A stretch of 64,000 nt of DNA from Effrenium voratum (taxonomy: Eukaryota; Sar; Dinophyceae; Suessiales; Symbiodiniaceae). Shown here in pieces: positions 23,668 to 35,088 of this stretch (positions are counted from its first letter, which is position 1; each line of letters begins with the position of its first letter). A model generated the notes under the pieces. It saw nothing but the letters and a program-made list of their open reading frames with translations. It searched no databases and was not told the DNA's origin. A program made the position numbers and the translations under genes. The stretch lies in NCBI GenBank assembly GCA_963377175.1, contig CAUJNA010002757.1, forward strand, positions 621,005 through 685,004. Direction: 5' to 3'.

Positions 23668-24695
23668 CAGCCACCCTCCCTCCCTACCGTCGATCCTCTT
23701 GGCTTGGGAGATCTGGGTCTTCACCGAGGCCTGGCTCACCTTGATGAAGCTGCCCTGCGTTGGCGAATCGCTGGCATCGCTCGCGAGATCGAACTGCATC
23801 TCGGAATCCTACAAACGGCGGCTGGTCTTATTTGCACGGATCATACATCTATGATCATGGTCGCACAAAATGGCACCACTATTACCACATCCGTCCCTGC
23901 TACTCTATTGCCTGGGTTGTTCAAAATGGAGAAACCCTTACATCCTGGTTGCTAGCCCTTGAAACGATGAAACACAGGGAAGCCACCATCCAGCATAAGG
24001 ATCGCCCGCAGAGTGGCCTTTAAGGGGAGCAACAGGAGAACCGCATTTTTCCAAGGGTGCGTATTTTGAGACAAACCCAAATTAAACCACCAACCCAACA
24101 CCTCCGTCTCCCGACCCCCAAGCAAGTTTGGGGACGAGTCTTCCCCAGAAAATGGAGCACACGGAATTCCTGAAATCATGGGTTTGCACCTAGCCTGGCA
24201 CAAGTCCGGGAAGGAACACCACAGGGGAAACCAACAAATCTGCGCTTGGGGCGAGCAACGCATGGAGACTTTCCTCAGCCCCAACCGCCGCTCTCATGGA
24301 TCTAGTTTTGCGGTTTTGCATGGTCGCGACGTCGCAACTTCCGCGCGACGCGCGGAAGGGAGGCCTTCCTCACTTCAATCAAACAAATCCGAACTTTTGG
24401 TTTGCCACTATGGTCCAAGCCCCAAAAAGTGGCTCTCAAATCCATTTGCCTGGAAAAAGGCCTTGTAGCGACCGCTTAGAAAACACGAAAAAAACAGATC
24501 CGTCTTCCGTGTTTGGGTCGCCAGCCCGTGCTACGAGGGAGGCCTTGTAGCTCTGGTTGCTGATGGTGCCAGAGACATCCAGGTGGTGCCCCAAGCCTCG
24601 AGGCTCTCGGAGCGAAGGAGAGCCCGAGGCACGTCTTGGGAATCCTTTACCTCCGTTTGCTTCGTCGCCTGGAAAAAAGGAATTTCGGAATTCCG

Positions 24696-24766
24696 GTGGT
24701 GATAGATTTTCCCTTTAAAACCCAACAGGGGGACTTAAACAATATTCTTAGCCAAATGGAAGCTTG
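24696..24766 (+). repeat. Dispersed repeat family E, copy 1
   Basis: GTGATAGATTTTCCCTTTAA, AACAGGGGGACTTAAACAAT and CCAAATGGAAG match 32139-32207, 32390-32453 and 33700-33748. Same orientation in all. Confidence 0.75.
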
Positions 24767-24834
24767 TAGCAAGTTGTGCGATGTTTTCTTGCTTCAAGCC
24801 ATGTTAGTACGACGATTTTCGGTTGGGAGGGTGC

Positions 24835-25040
24835 CTAAGTTTGCCCAGCTGGTTGTGGGGGTTCAAGCCAACTCGTGAGCTCAGCCAAAGCTTTGTGCAG
24901 CCTGTTGCACTGTCTTGCTGGGTTTTTCAACACGTCCTGCGCAGAAATCTGCTTGAGGGTTTTTCTGCTTCCTTGTTCTCTTGCATTTGCTTCCCAGCTC
25001 TTGGCCCACGCCAGACTTGATAAGGAAGCAAGAGCAAATC
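24835..25040 (-). CDS. Tentative exon, helical, unknown
   Basis: A minus-strand frame stays open through SLAWAKSWEANAREQGSRKT and QISAQDVLKNPARQCNRLHK, with helix-like composition. No family is recognised and the splice borders are not clear. Confidence 0.2.
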
Positions 25041-26579
25041 CACACATGCAAGTAGTTGACGCAGTAGATGCCAAAGAAAATCAGCCACCAAACAACCTAT
25101 CACACACAAGTCTACCCAGCTCAGCGAACTTTCGGAGAGCTGACTTGTGTTTTGAGAGGGGGCTATGGCTAAGAAAAACCACCGATCTGTGGTTGAAACT
25201 TGCGCTTGAGCAGGCATGCTTACAGTTGCCCATGCATGTGTGCTGTTGACTATGTGCGCTTGGAGGGGTGCACCATCATTTGACCATGCACGTGTGCTGC
25301 CAAATGCGCACTGCGCGCGCAGTGCACGCTACACCCGAACGGCGATTTACATAGCTCAGCCGAAACATGTAAGGCCGGTTGGTCGCAGCTGGTCCAAAAC
25401 GTGAAAAACACCTTTCCAAGAAAAAGGCTGGGAGGACCACCTAGCAATTCGGCTCGCGGCTCGCTAGAAAGGCTCCCAATCGCGCAGCTTCCCTCCACTT
25501 GGTGGTTTCGAGCGTGGTTTGGAGGTTGGGTGGTGTCCCTTTCCCCAAAATGAAAAAATGTTCAAACCGCCAAGCTCCGAGCCACGGGTTTCCCAAATCC
25601 AACACCAGAACCCGGGTGGACTCAACCCGTCCGGTGGCAGTGCCGTCCAAGCCGCCTGGTATTAGCCGCCTGGAGACCACCCGCAAGGTGCCCGAAGCGG
25701 AGCTCAACGCGCCTCGCTCGGTGCTCGGTGCAGAAAGCCGCGACCGGTCTTCTCCAAACCCGGGGGAAAGCGACGAACATGCGTTGCAAAGATCCCTAAC
25801 CCAAATACACCCTAGGGGAAAACCATGAAAGAGAAGCAAATCAGAAACTACTCCTTATATGAAGTCCATTTGTCCTTTCCATTTTGCCCAGACTCATTTT
25901 GGTACAAGCTACAGGAGTTTTGCAGTTGCTATCAACTTGCAAATGCCTAGGAAACCAACTCAAGCAGGCTCGCGTGCTTCCTGCATTCAACTTAGCGTAG
26001 TTAATGTAAAACACGTTCGACGTCGACCCAGGGGTCTCAGGCTCGAATCCCCCTGCCGGCTCTCTGCTGGCTTAGGTCTTCTGCCTCCTTTTGCCGAAGA
26101 CATTGCAAAACACAGTGCTTTGCGACCTCCTTCTAGCGAACTGAACAGTAACGCTTCAGGCTGAAAAACACGTTTTTGGGCATCCTTTTGGCGAAACAAA
26201 TTTGGAATGAAGCTGCCAATGAAGGGTGGTGAAGGGAAATAAATCGGACATGAAGGGGGGAAGTGCGGAACAGGTCCAAAAATATTTACGGGATCAACGA
26301 GAAATTATCGACAGACACCCGGGTCAATTAAACAATACCTGCAGGATCAAAAGCAAACTATCTCGCCGGGGGTGCAAAAACGCTGTAATTTACATCATCT
26401 TCAGGCAACCGCACCATTTGACAGCTCTAGCTCCAAACTAGACACTTTTCAGTACAAGCGCAGTGCATGAAGGTCACTTTGGCAGCTCCAGTTCGAAATC
26501 ACAACTTTTCAGAGTCTGTCAACAAAACTAGCAGCGGTTAAATGCCTGTAGCATAGATTTCCCCCCTCCTGCCCAAAGA
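25041..26579. other. Non-coding stretch, no supported gene
   Basis: Frames at 25441-25839 are open on both strands without motifs. GGCTCGAATCCCCCTGCC near 26040 superficially resembles a tRNA T-arm, but no cloverleaf can be drawn. Confidence 0.4.
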
Positions 26580-29500
26580 GCTATTTTGGCTTGGGCTTAA
26601 GAGTTGGCTTAGGGTTGGTTTGTTCAAGGTGGCTTGGGGTGGGTTTCAAGGTTAGTTTGCGGTTGGTCTAGGGTACGTTTAGTCAGTGTGGGCTTAGGCT
26701 TCGCTTAAGTGGTTTAGGGTTGGCTTACGGTGGTTTAGGGGAGGTTTAGGGCAGGTTTAGGGTGGGATTAGGGTGGGATTCGGGTTGCTTTAGGGATGAT
26801 TTAATCTGGTTTAGGGCTGGTTGGTTTCAAGGCGGGCTTAGGGTTGGTTTGAGGTTTAGGTTTTTTTCGTTGGCGATAAGTTTAGGGTGGGTTCAGGGTG
26901 GCTTTAGGTTGGCTTAGGGTTGGTTTACGGTTGGGTTGAGGGTTTGTTTAGGGTAGGGGGCAGCGAGTCGGTCAAAGGTCGGTTTAGGGTTGGTTTAGGT
27001 TGGCTTGGGGTTGGTTTAGGCTTAGGTTTGGGGTAGGTTTACGGTTTTAGGTTTGGCTTAGGATTGGTTGATTGGTTTAGGGTGGGTTTAGGGTTGGTTT
27101 TGTTTAGAGCTTGTTTACGGTGGGTGGTAGGTGGGTGGTAGAGGTAGGGTAGGTTTAGGGTCGCTTATGGTAGGCTTAGGGTGGATTTAAGTTGGTTTAG
27201 GGAAGTGGGTTTACTTGGGGTCGGTTTAGGGTTGGTTCACTGGTTTTAGGGTTGGAATGGTTCTAGGGTGGGTGTGGGTTTGGTTTAAGGTTTTTGGTAG
27301 TTTTAGGCTGGGCTTAGGCTGGGTTTAGGGCCGGTTCATTGTTTGGTTTAAGGTTGCCTTAGGGTGGGTTTAGGGTTTGGTTTAGGGTGGGTTTAGGATA
27401 GGTGTAGGGTGGGTTTAGGGTGGGTTTAGGATAGGTTTAGGGGTTGGTTTAGGGTGGGTGGATAGGTTTAGGGGTTGGTTTAGGGGTTGGTTTAGGGTGG
27501 GTTTAGGATAGGTTTAGGGGTTGGTTTAGGGTGGGTTTAGGATAGGTTTAGGGTGGGTTTAGGGCGGGTTTAGGATAGGTTTAGGGGGTTGGTGAAGGGT
27601 GGGTTTAGGATAGGTTTAGGGTGGGTTTAGGGTTGGTTTAGGGTGGGTTTAGGATAGGTTTAGGGGTTGGTTTAGGGTGGGTTTAGGATAGGTTTAGGGT
27701 GGGCTTAGGGTTTAGGATAGGTTTAGGGTGGGTTTAGGGTGGGTTTAGGATAGGTTTAGGGGTTGGTTTAGGGTGGGTTTGGGATAGGTTTAGGGGTTGG
27801 TTTAGGGTGGGTTTGGGGGTGGGTTTTGGGTTTATAGGTTTAGGGGTTGGTTTTAGGGTTTAGGATAGGTTTATAGGTTTAGGGGTTGGTTTAGGGCGGG
27901 TTTAGGATAGGTTTAGGGTTTAGGGTAGTTGTTTTGGGGTGGGTTTGGGGGTTGGTTTCGGGTGGGTTTAGGATAGGTTTAGGGGTTGGTTTAGGGTGGG
28001 TTTAGGATTGGTTTAGGGGTTGGTTTAGGGTGGGTTTAGGATAGGTTTAGTGTGGGTTTAGGGTGGGTTTAGGATAGGTTTGGGGGTTTAGGGTGTGTTT
28101 AGGATAGGTTTAGGGGTGGGTTTAGGGTGGGTTTAGGACAGGTTTAGGGGTTGGTTCAGGGTGGGCTTAGGATAGGTTTAGGGTGGGTTTTGGGTGGGTT
28201 TAGGATAGGTTTAGGGGTTTGTTTAGGATAGGTTTAGGATAGGTTTAGGGGTTTAGGTTTAGGTAGGGTTTAGGATAGGTTTAGGGGTTGGTTTAGGGTG
28301 GGTTTAGGATAGGTTTAGGGGTTGGTTTAGGGTGGGTTTAGGATAGGTTTAGGGGTTGGTTTAGGGTAGGTTTAGGATAGGTTTAGGGGTTGGTTTAGGG
28401 TGGGTTTAGGATAGGTTTAGGGGTTGTTTTAGGGTGGGTTAGGGGTTGGTTTAGGCTGGTTTAGGGTGGGTTCAGGATAGGTTTAGGGTAGGTTTAGGGG
28501 TTGTTTTAGGGTGGGTTTCGGGTGGGTTTAGGATAGGTTTAGGGGTTGGTTTAGGGTGGGTTTAGGATAGGTTTAGGGTGGATTTCGGGTGGGTTTAGGA
28601 TAGGTTTAGGGGTTGGTTTAGGGTGGGTTTAGGATAGGTTTAGGGTGGGTTTCGGGTGGGTTTAGGATAGGTTTAGGGGTTGGTTAGGGTGGGTTTAGGA
28701 TAGGTTTAGGGTGGGTTTCGGGTGGGTTTAGGATAGGTTTAGGGGTTGGTTTAGGGTGGGTTTAGGATAGGTTTAGGGTGGGTTTCGGGTGGGTTTAGGA
28801 TAGGTTTAGGGGTTGGTTTAGGGTGGGTTTAGGATAGGTTTAAGGTGGGTTTCGGGTGGGTTTAGGATAGGTTTAGGGGTTGGTTTAGGGTGGGTTTAGG
28901 ATAGGTTTAGGGTGGGTTTCGGGTGGGTTTAGGATAGGTTTAGGGGTTGGTTTAGGGTGGGTTTAGGATAGGTTTAGGGTGGATTTCGGGTGGGTTTAGG
29001 ATAGGTTTAGGGGTTGGTTTAGGGTGGGTTTAGGATAGGTTTAGGGTGGGTTTCGGGTGGGTTTAGGATAGGTTTAGGGGTTGGTTAGGGTGGGTTTAGG
29101 ATAGGTTTAGGGTGGGTTTCGGGTGGGTTTAGGATAGGTTTAGGGGTTGGTTTAGGGTGGGTTTAGGATAGGTTTAGGGTGGGTTTCGGGTGGGTTATAG
29201 GATGGTTTAGGGTGTTGGTTTAGGGTGGGTTTAGGATTTTGGTTTAGGGTGGGTTTAGGATAGGTTTAGGGTGGGTTTCGGGTGGTTTAGGATAGGTTTA
29301 GGGGTTTGTTTAGGTGGGTGGGTTTAGGATGGTTTAGGGTGGGTTTCGGGTGGGTTTAGGATAGGTTTAGGGGTTGGTTTAGGGTGGGTTTAGGATAGGT
29401 TTAGGGTGGGTTTCGGGTGGGTTTAGGATAGGTTTAGGGTGGGTTTCGGGTGGGTTTAGGATAGGTTTAGGGGTTGGTTTAGGGCTGGTTTAAAAGTTGC
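26580..29500 (+). repeat. Degenerate TTTAGGG minisatellite with 67-bp higher-order unit
   Basis: About 2.9 kb of G/T-rich units on the plus strand, built from TTTAGGG (the telomere-type heptamer of many algae and plants) and variants. The 5' part is disordered. From about 27400 the units GGTTTAGGGGTTGG and GGTTTAGGGTGGGTTTAGGATA alternate. From about 28500 a 67-bp period is regular: the marker TTTCGGG recurs at 28586, 28653, 28719, 28786 and 28853. The far end (after 29470) decays again. Being inside the window, it is interstitial and not a chromosome end. Confidence 0.95.
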
Positions 29501-29619
29501 TCAGGGTTGGTGTCAAGCTGGTTGAGGGTAGGAAGGCAGACCAGGAGGCCAGGGGACTGGGGACTAGGAGATCAATGATCCCCTAAATATGTTTCTTGAT
29601 GCTCATTGCAGAACAGTGC

Positions 29620-30005
29620 AGGGAAGTACTGAAGGGGAATTGACGAAGAAATTCAGGGGAAATGAAGGGGAAATAAAGAGGGCATGAAGGCGGGGAAATG
29701 ACGGTGAAGTGCAGGGAAACGCAAGGACATGCAGGGGACAGGAAGCGGAAATGACAGGAAATCAAGGGGAAATACGAGGGAAACGAAAAGGGAACTGAAA
29801 GGGAAATGAGGGGAAATGAAGGGGAAACGAAGGGAAATGAAAGACAATTAAGGGGAAATGAACGGAAACGAAGGGAGGACTGGAAATGACGGGAAATTCA
29901 TGGGAAATGAAGGGGGGAAAGGACAGGGAACTGCAGGGGAAATTGAAAGGAATGAAGGGGCCACGACGAGGAAATGAAGGAGAAATGAAGGAGGAATTCA
30001 TTGAA
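29620..30005 (+). repeat. Purine-rich GGGGAAATGAA repeat
   Basis: About 30 loose units of GGGGAAATGA(A), almost pyrimidine-free on the plus strand, adjoining the TTTAGGG array. The minus-strand Phe/Pro/Ser-rich frames across it are artefacts. Confidence 0.85.
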
Positions 30006-30323
30006 GGGGTAGTAAAGCGACAAAGGGGCAAGGTCGGCAGACTGAGCCGGAGAGTCCTCAAAACCTACAAACGAGTTTGAGGCAACAGCGTTGGCTGGGT
30101 TCGACCAACAGCGTCCGCACCTACGAGAACGAACAGAAACAGCTCAACAAGAGCTGGTTTTCAGGGAACCGAGGCTCCGCCCCCTCCCCACGAAACTCGC
30201 ATCGAATACGCGTCCTGTCCTGGCAAAATCACCAGCACCACCGGCAATGCCCACAGATACGAGCCTGGCGAGGCTCCGCAGACAACATCTGGGAAAATAG
30301 ATGGGTGTCCCCGGTAAATCTCA

Positions 30324-30425
30324 CTTGCCCAAAGGACCTGGAAATATAAGGTTAACCTTTTGGGACCTCTACTAAAAATGGACCAAAAAGGGAATACAAA
30401 AGGTCAAAAGGTCGGCTTTGAACAA
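30324..30425 (+). repeat. Dispersed repeat family F, copy 2
   Basis: Begins CACTTGCCCAAAGGACCTGG and ends near GGTCGGCTTTGAAC. Closest to copy 1 at 23165. Confidence 0.75.
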
Positions 30426-31678
30426 CTGAGAAATGGAATCAATGGGATCAAACCCATCTAGACCAGCCGAACCCATCTATTCCTAAACCAACCGATCAAA
30501 AGGACACCTATGCTCGTTTGAAGGGAGTCTAACTTGGAAGTGGAAGAACTTCTGGAACCAACCGCTCTGCCAGCAAGTTCCCCATGCATCGCAATTGCAA
30601 CTGGGGTCTGCCTTTGGACGCGACATGAGATTGGAAGTCTCAACAGAGCAAGCTTGGCATGAAGGAGTCAGCCATTTCAGCAGAACACTGGTGTTACGGT
30701 TTGCATCTTCGTCACAAGCCTGCCACCCCCTGTACCACTTAAGATTCCTACCTAAGGAAGCACCCAACTCAAACCCAGGCAAGTCGTCTTATTGAGGGTA
30801 TGCTTTCGTGAACCAAGGCAAGACATGCTGGTTTCCCACAACCTCGCATCTCTTTCCACGTGCCCAAAAATGAAAGGTGATCACCTCTTGGGGTCATGAA
30901 TAAACAGTTGCTTCTCTTAAAATTATCGGACCTCCAAAAGGCTTGACTTTTTTAAATACCAGCCAACAAAAGGTGCGCGAAAACAAACAACCCCCCCAAA
31001 TGCACATGGGAAACCTCAAAAAGGTCCAAGGCTGATTTGGACTGACAAGGTTGATCCTGCCTCATGGGCCTTCAGATCTAGTCACTGGTCATCTTTTCCA
31101 GTGGTTTCTCTTGCTCTCGCCACTCTTGCCACTCTGAATCAGTTGGGCAACATCTGACACTCCAATAGAAAGTCAAGGAAAATGCAATTTCAGTTCTATC
31201 GGTTTACAAGATATTCAATTGCAACACGTTCAGTTTTAATGATAAATTCAACTTCTTTGTTTGTTTTGAATTAGACTTGTCTACACAAACTACAAAAAAC
31301 GTTGAGGAGGCACCAGATATGCGGGTTTGGAATCGCGGGAACCACAAAGAAGCCCCCGGCAAAAAAAAAAGAAACACGGCCTTCCAGCGTTCGCCGTGGA
31401 GGGCCTTCAGTGAGACCGCATGTGATCTAACTCGGCGTTCATGCTAAATATTGGTGTGTGTCAAAATTAAACCACCAGGAATTGGACCGCAGGTTGTAGT
31501 CCAAGTTTCCATTTGCCGATCGGGCAAGCCATCTCGGGGTTCCCATACTTGTGCCCCACAGCCATCTGTTTCGAAGGATGTTTAACTCACATTTTGGTGG
31601 ACGTGGACGGCCTTAGCGAAAGGAACACTTTTGTTGAGCGGTGCCCTGTTTTATCGCCAATGCTGTAAGGGCCTATAT
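30426..31678. other. Non-coding stretch, no supported gene
   Basis: No motif-bearing frame. Composition is AT-richer around 31140-31340. Nothing else seen. Confidence 0.45.
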
Positions 31679-31781
31679 GGCCATGGGTCAGAAGCCCTTA
31701 CCCCCAGTGAACATCCCAATGACCACTAAAATGGACTAAAATGGGTGGTGCACTTACCCCAAAAGGGTTTGACCCACAGCC
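31679..31781 (+). mobile_element. Family B inverted-repeat element, copy 1
   Basis: Left end GGCCATGGGTCAGAAGCCC and right end GGGTTTGACCCACAGCC form imperfect terminal inverted repeats. ATAT flanks both sides (31675-31678 and 31782-31785), a 4-bp target duplication. The interior CCCCCAGTGAACATCCCAAT and CTAAAATGGGTGGTGCAC blocks are shared with the other copies. Confidence 0.85.
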
Positions 31782-31789
31782 ATATATTC

Positions 31790-31949
31790 AGCGTATGACG
31801 GGGTTGTGGGATGCTTCAAAACACATCTTTGCGATTCTCAGAGCAAACGATGAGTCCCCCTACATTGGCCTTTTTCCAACAATCATGGAGGTGGACAGGG
31901 GTTTTTTGGAAGGAAAGTATCCTTCCTGTATGCTTGTCGGAGAGAAGGT
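31790..31949 (+). CDS. Tentative exon, unknown protein
   Basis: The plus-strand frame reads RMTGLWDASKHIFAILRAND then SPYIGLFPTIMEVDRGFLEG, balanced in composition. ATTCAG|CG could be the acceptor and GAGAAG|GTAGGG is a canonical donor. It begins just after the family B element, whose insertion site may lie in the upstream intron. Family not recognised. Confidence 0.3.
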
Positions 31950-32138
31950 AGGGAAACTGGCCCCAGAGATGATGTTTTCGGCTCTGGTTTCTGGAAAAAT
32001 CACCGGAATTTCAGTACGGCTGCGTTTCCAAGGGGGGGTCAAAGTCGGAGCGGAGCTTTCCCAACCCGGGAAAAGGTGACATTTCATGGCTTCATGTGCG
32101 GCAATTTGCTTATAAGTCGCCTGGACAAAATAAGAATA

Positions 32139-32453
32139 TGTCCAGTAGTGATAGATTCCCTTTAAAACCAACAGGGGAACACAACAAAATATTCTTAACC
32201 AAATGGAAGATGAGCGGCAATTTGAGGACCATGTGGCCCGCTCACACAAAGCATTTCATGCGCAGTCCAGGGCATCCGTTTCGGACAACAGGCCGCATTG
32301 CGAACTGCAGCGCTTTTTGACTTGCCCATCATCGGACCATCAACCTCCCTTTGCTTATTCGTCCCTGGCAAAGTACAACATATGTCCAGAAGTGATTGAT
32401 TCCCTTAAGAACCAACAGGGGAAAATAACACATATTCTGAAGCAAATGCAAGT
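32139..32453 (+). repeat. Dispersed repeat family E, copies 2 and 3
   Basis: 32139-32207 and 32390-32453 both read AGTGATAGATTCCCTTTAAA-like, AACCAACAGGGG, then ATATTCT and CAAATGSAAG. They lie 250 bp apart in tandem orientation. Both also carry TATGTCCAG just upstream. Confidence 0.8.
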
Positions 32454-33699
32454 CAAGCAAAGCTGCACGCCCAACTGCACGGAAAAGGGCTACGAATCGC
32501 CAACTATGATGGCTGCTATCTTTGTGTAGGGTTCTTCCGGAAATCTGGAAAAGTTCTAAGTCCGCATTTCTTTCTATCGCCAAACTGGCAACCCCAAAAA
32601 ATGCGCCGTTGCCTTTTGGCTTCGCCTAAGCCCAAAGGGGAACCAAGACGAAAGTTTCACGCCAGCATCCCGATTCGAATCCAGCCCACCCTGCGCGCGT
32701 TGTTTTTGTTTTTTCCTTCGGGAAGCGAGCCGGCAGTGCAGTTTCACCCAGCTCCCAGAGGTGTTTTAAGCGAAGCCGCTGAGGCCATGGTCTCTTTTTG
32801 TGGGTATGCTTGTCTTAACCCAACCGGAAGCCAATAGGGGTTCCCTATTTTGAGAACCCCAATTTCTTAAAACCCTGGCCATGTCCAGAAGTTATTTCCT
32901 GCAGAAAATGCTCAATGTTCTATCTGACCTGCTGAAGCGTGACTAGCCGAAACCAGCCTTGAAGAAAAAACACACCCCAAGCAGCCGTCAGGCTCACGAC
33001 TCCGGTGTCACCGGTGTCTGGAAAGGCTAAGCTAGCGCTGCAGTTCGCATTGCCATGCAGCTGGAAACTCCCAGTGGCATCTAAAAACCAACATTTAGTT
33101 TGGATGTGGAGAATCTGTGCATCCTGGCCTGTAGAATATTTAGGGAGAGGAACAGGTGAAATCCACTATGGCAGCAAGCTGAACAAGGCCGTTTCTTAAT
33201 ACCATCCTGTAGGATAGCAGGACGCGCTTCACAAACAACAACCGTGCTGCTCCAATGCCTGACAAGAAGCTGGAACAATGGGACATGTAAAGCAAAAGAA
33301 CGGACACCAACCCAAGTTTAGACACCACACCAAAACCAAAATGCTTGGCTGGAATTAGGACCCCAGCAAAAAAATGATATGTTTTGCCTGGTAGTGGAAA
33401 ACAAAGGGAACCCCCAAACAAATCAAACAAAAAAAAAAGGGTAACAATTCTGGGGAAGAATGGAGTACCAAACCAAACCAATGCGCTCAAGTTTGGAGAT
33501 TCGAAGGCTCGGAGCAACCCTGGATCAATGCCAAGCCTTTGCTGTGAACCGCTTTGCCATGAATTGCGGGATCTTGTAATACGTATCCCATCAGACTAAG
33601 GTCCTAATAGATCCGCTTTAAGCATTGCCCACAAGGCTCGGGTGTTGTTTTTTTGGTAGAATTCCACTATTCCTCCATTTGCTTAAGTTCCCAAATAAT
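32454..33699. other. Non-coding stretch with a shared repeat block
   Basis: 33376-33462 contains GCCTGGTAGTGGAAAACAAA and TTCTGGGGAAGAA, matching 56392-56470, so this is another dispersed repeat pair. A plus-strand piece near 32729-32790 (EPAVQFHPAPRGVLSEAAEA) reads protein-like but has no family match. Confidence 0.4.
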
Positions 33700-33748
33700 T
33701 CCAGTAGTGATAGATTCCCTTTAAAACCAACACGGGAAATAATATTTG
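33700..33748 (+). repeat. Dispersed repeat family E, copy 4 (truncated)
   Basis: AGTGATAGATTCCCTTTAAA then AACCAACACGGGAAATAATA. The 3' half is replaced by T/A-rich DNA. Confidence 0.7.
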
Positions 33749-33936
33749 TTTGTATTTTATTTTCTTTTTATTTTTTTTAAAAATGGAAGTTTTTGCAAAG
33801 CGCAGTCTCAGGGCCCCGTTTTGTGTATTTGGATTTTGACTTCTCGGCCTGGATTCCCACTGTTGCCGCCGGAAACCAGGTTTCCGGCGTCTTTTTCGTA
33901 TTCTGCACTCAGATGCTCAGTGACCCTGGGAGAAAA

Positions 33937-33937
<1 letters not shown>

Positions 33938-33992
<55 letters not shown>

Positions 33993-34147
33993 ACTAATAA
34001 TAATGATAATGATAATAATAATAATGATAATAATAATAATAAGACTGATAATGATAATAATGATAATAATGATGATAATGATAATAATGATGATAATGAT
34101 AATAATAATAATAATAACATAATAATAATAATAAAAATAATAATAAC

Positions 34148-34186
<39 letters not shown>

Positions 34187-34236
34187 CATAATACTAATAA
34201 TAATAATAATAATAATGACAATAATAATAAACAAAT
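33938..34236. repeat. (AAT)n with GAT variants
   Basis: About 100 trinucleotide units of AAT or GAT. Open frames of Ile or Ser/Leu repeats here are artefacts. Confidence 0.95.
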
Positions 34237-34819
34237 CCGCACTTTTTGTGTGGGTCGACTTTTATGGGGGAACCCGTCCTCTTTTGGTCGACTTTCCTGG
34301 GAGTCGGAACCCTTCCCCCCCCCAAAAAAAAAGGGAAGTTTTGGGCGCCACAAAACAGAAGGGAACTGGGTTTGCATCCCGGGCGTGCAGCCCTTGAGGA
34401 AGCCTTGGTTCCGGCCCCATGTGAATCCAACACGAAAAACCACCATGCTCTCGAGGGGGCCGTGCTTGGGCCAGGTGAGAGCCCCCCAAACACACCACGG
34501 GCCCCGAGACGGCGAGTCAGACTACGCGGGGCTGCAAAGAAAACCGCGGATGGATGCCTTTTTTTCTTTCTTTGTTGGGAACTCACAAGTTGCTCACTCA
34601 ATTGCTTGGAGTGTCCAAAATGAGGAACTCCAACCTAACAACTGCTAATGTGATTTGTTCAAAAAACAGAAACGGCCCCCAAAAGGAATCTCAATCAATG
34701 TGATGCTGAAACACCCAACCTGAGGCGTCACCGGATCTTTTCTTCAAAACGTTCCAAGTGCCACTTTGGGAGGTTCCCAACCGGGAAATGGAGGAAACCC
34801 CGAGCAAGGAAAGCGAGGG
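34237..34819. other. Non-coding stretch, no supported gene
   Basis: Overlapping frames on both strands at 34190-34650 are partly created by the neighbouring AAT repeat and by C/A runs near 34315-34332. No motif seen. Confidence 0.4.
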
Positions 34820-34977
34820 GTTGCAAAGTGGCAACCCATCGACTGCGCGGCTAAAATGCCGCGGACTCGCATCGCAAAGACGTGGATGCCTCGCAATCAT
34901 CGCCTTCGGCGAGATCGGCAAAGTAGTCGAAGTCCTCGACATCTTCCAGGTCCTGCAGAACACTATTTGGGTTTGCT
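34820..34977 (-). CDS. Tentative acidic exon downstream of family A copy 4
   Basis: On the minus strand the frame reads SVLQDLEDVEDFDYFADLAE then GDDCEAS. The codons end mostly in G or C, which fits a real coding segment. The preceding segment, SVLQDLED, is repeated across the family A element (see 35089-35200). Stop after CESAAF, or earlier splicing. No domain recognised; acidic, probably disordered. Confidence 0.35.
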
Positions 34978-35088
34978 ACCTCCAGTAGAGAGGTTAGAAT
35001 AAAGGTATCAACTGTTTTCTGTAGTCTGTTTTAGTAAGGGAACCCTCCCCAAAAAAAGTTGGTAAAAGGGCACTACTGGGGGACCTAG
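34976..35088 (+). mobile_element. Family A inverted-repeat element, copy 4, inside a direct repeat
   Basis: Left end CTACCTCCAGTAG lacks the GGT of the consensus; right end is CTACTGGGGGACCTAG. A 24-bp perfect direct repeat (34942-34965 and 35089-35112) surrounds it, with similarity extending to about 36 bp. The repeat encodes the same peptide on the minus strand. Confidence 0.85.

Noticed and set aside
26020..26075. tRNA-like GGCTCGAATCCCCC segment
   Set aside because: T-stem pairing fails, and no acceptor, D or anticodon arms can be drawn.
26570..26600. Possible relic of the dinoflagellate spliced leader (AGCTATTTTGGCTTGG)
   Set aside because: Several mismatches to the conserved leader, and no conserved donor or Sm-type context. 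Chance similarity is likely.
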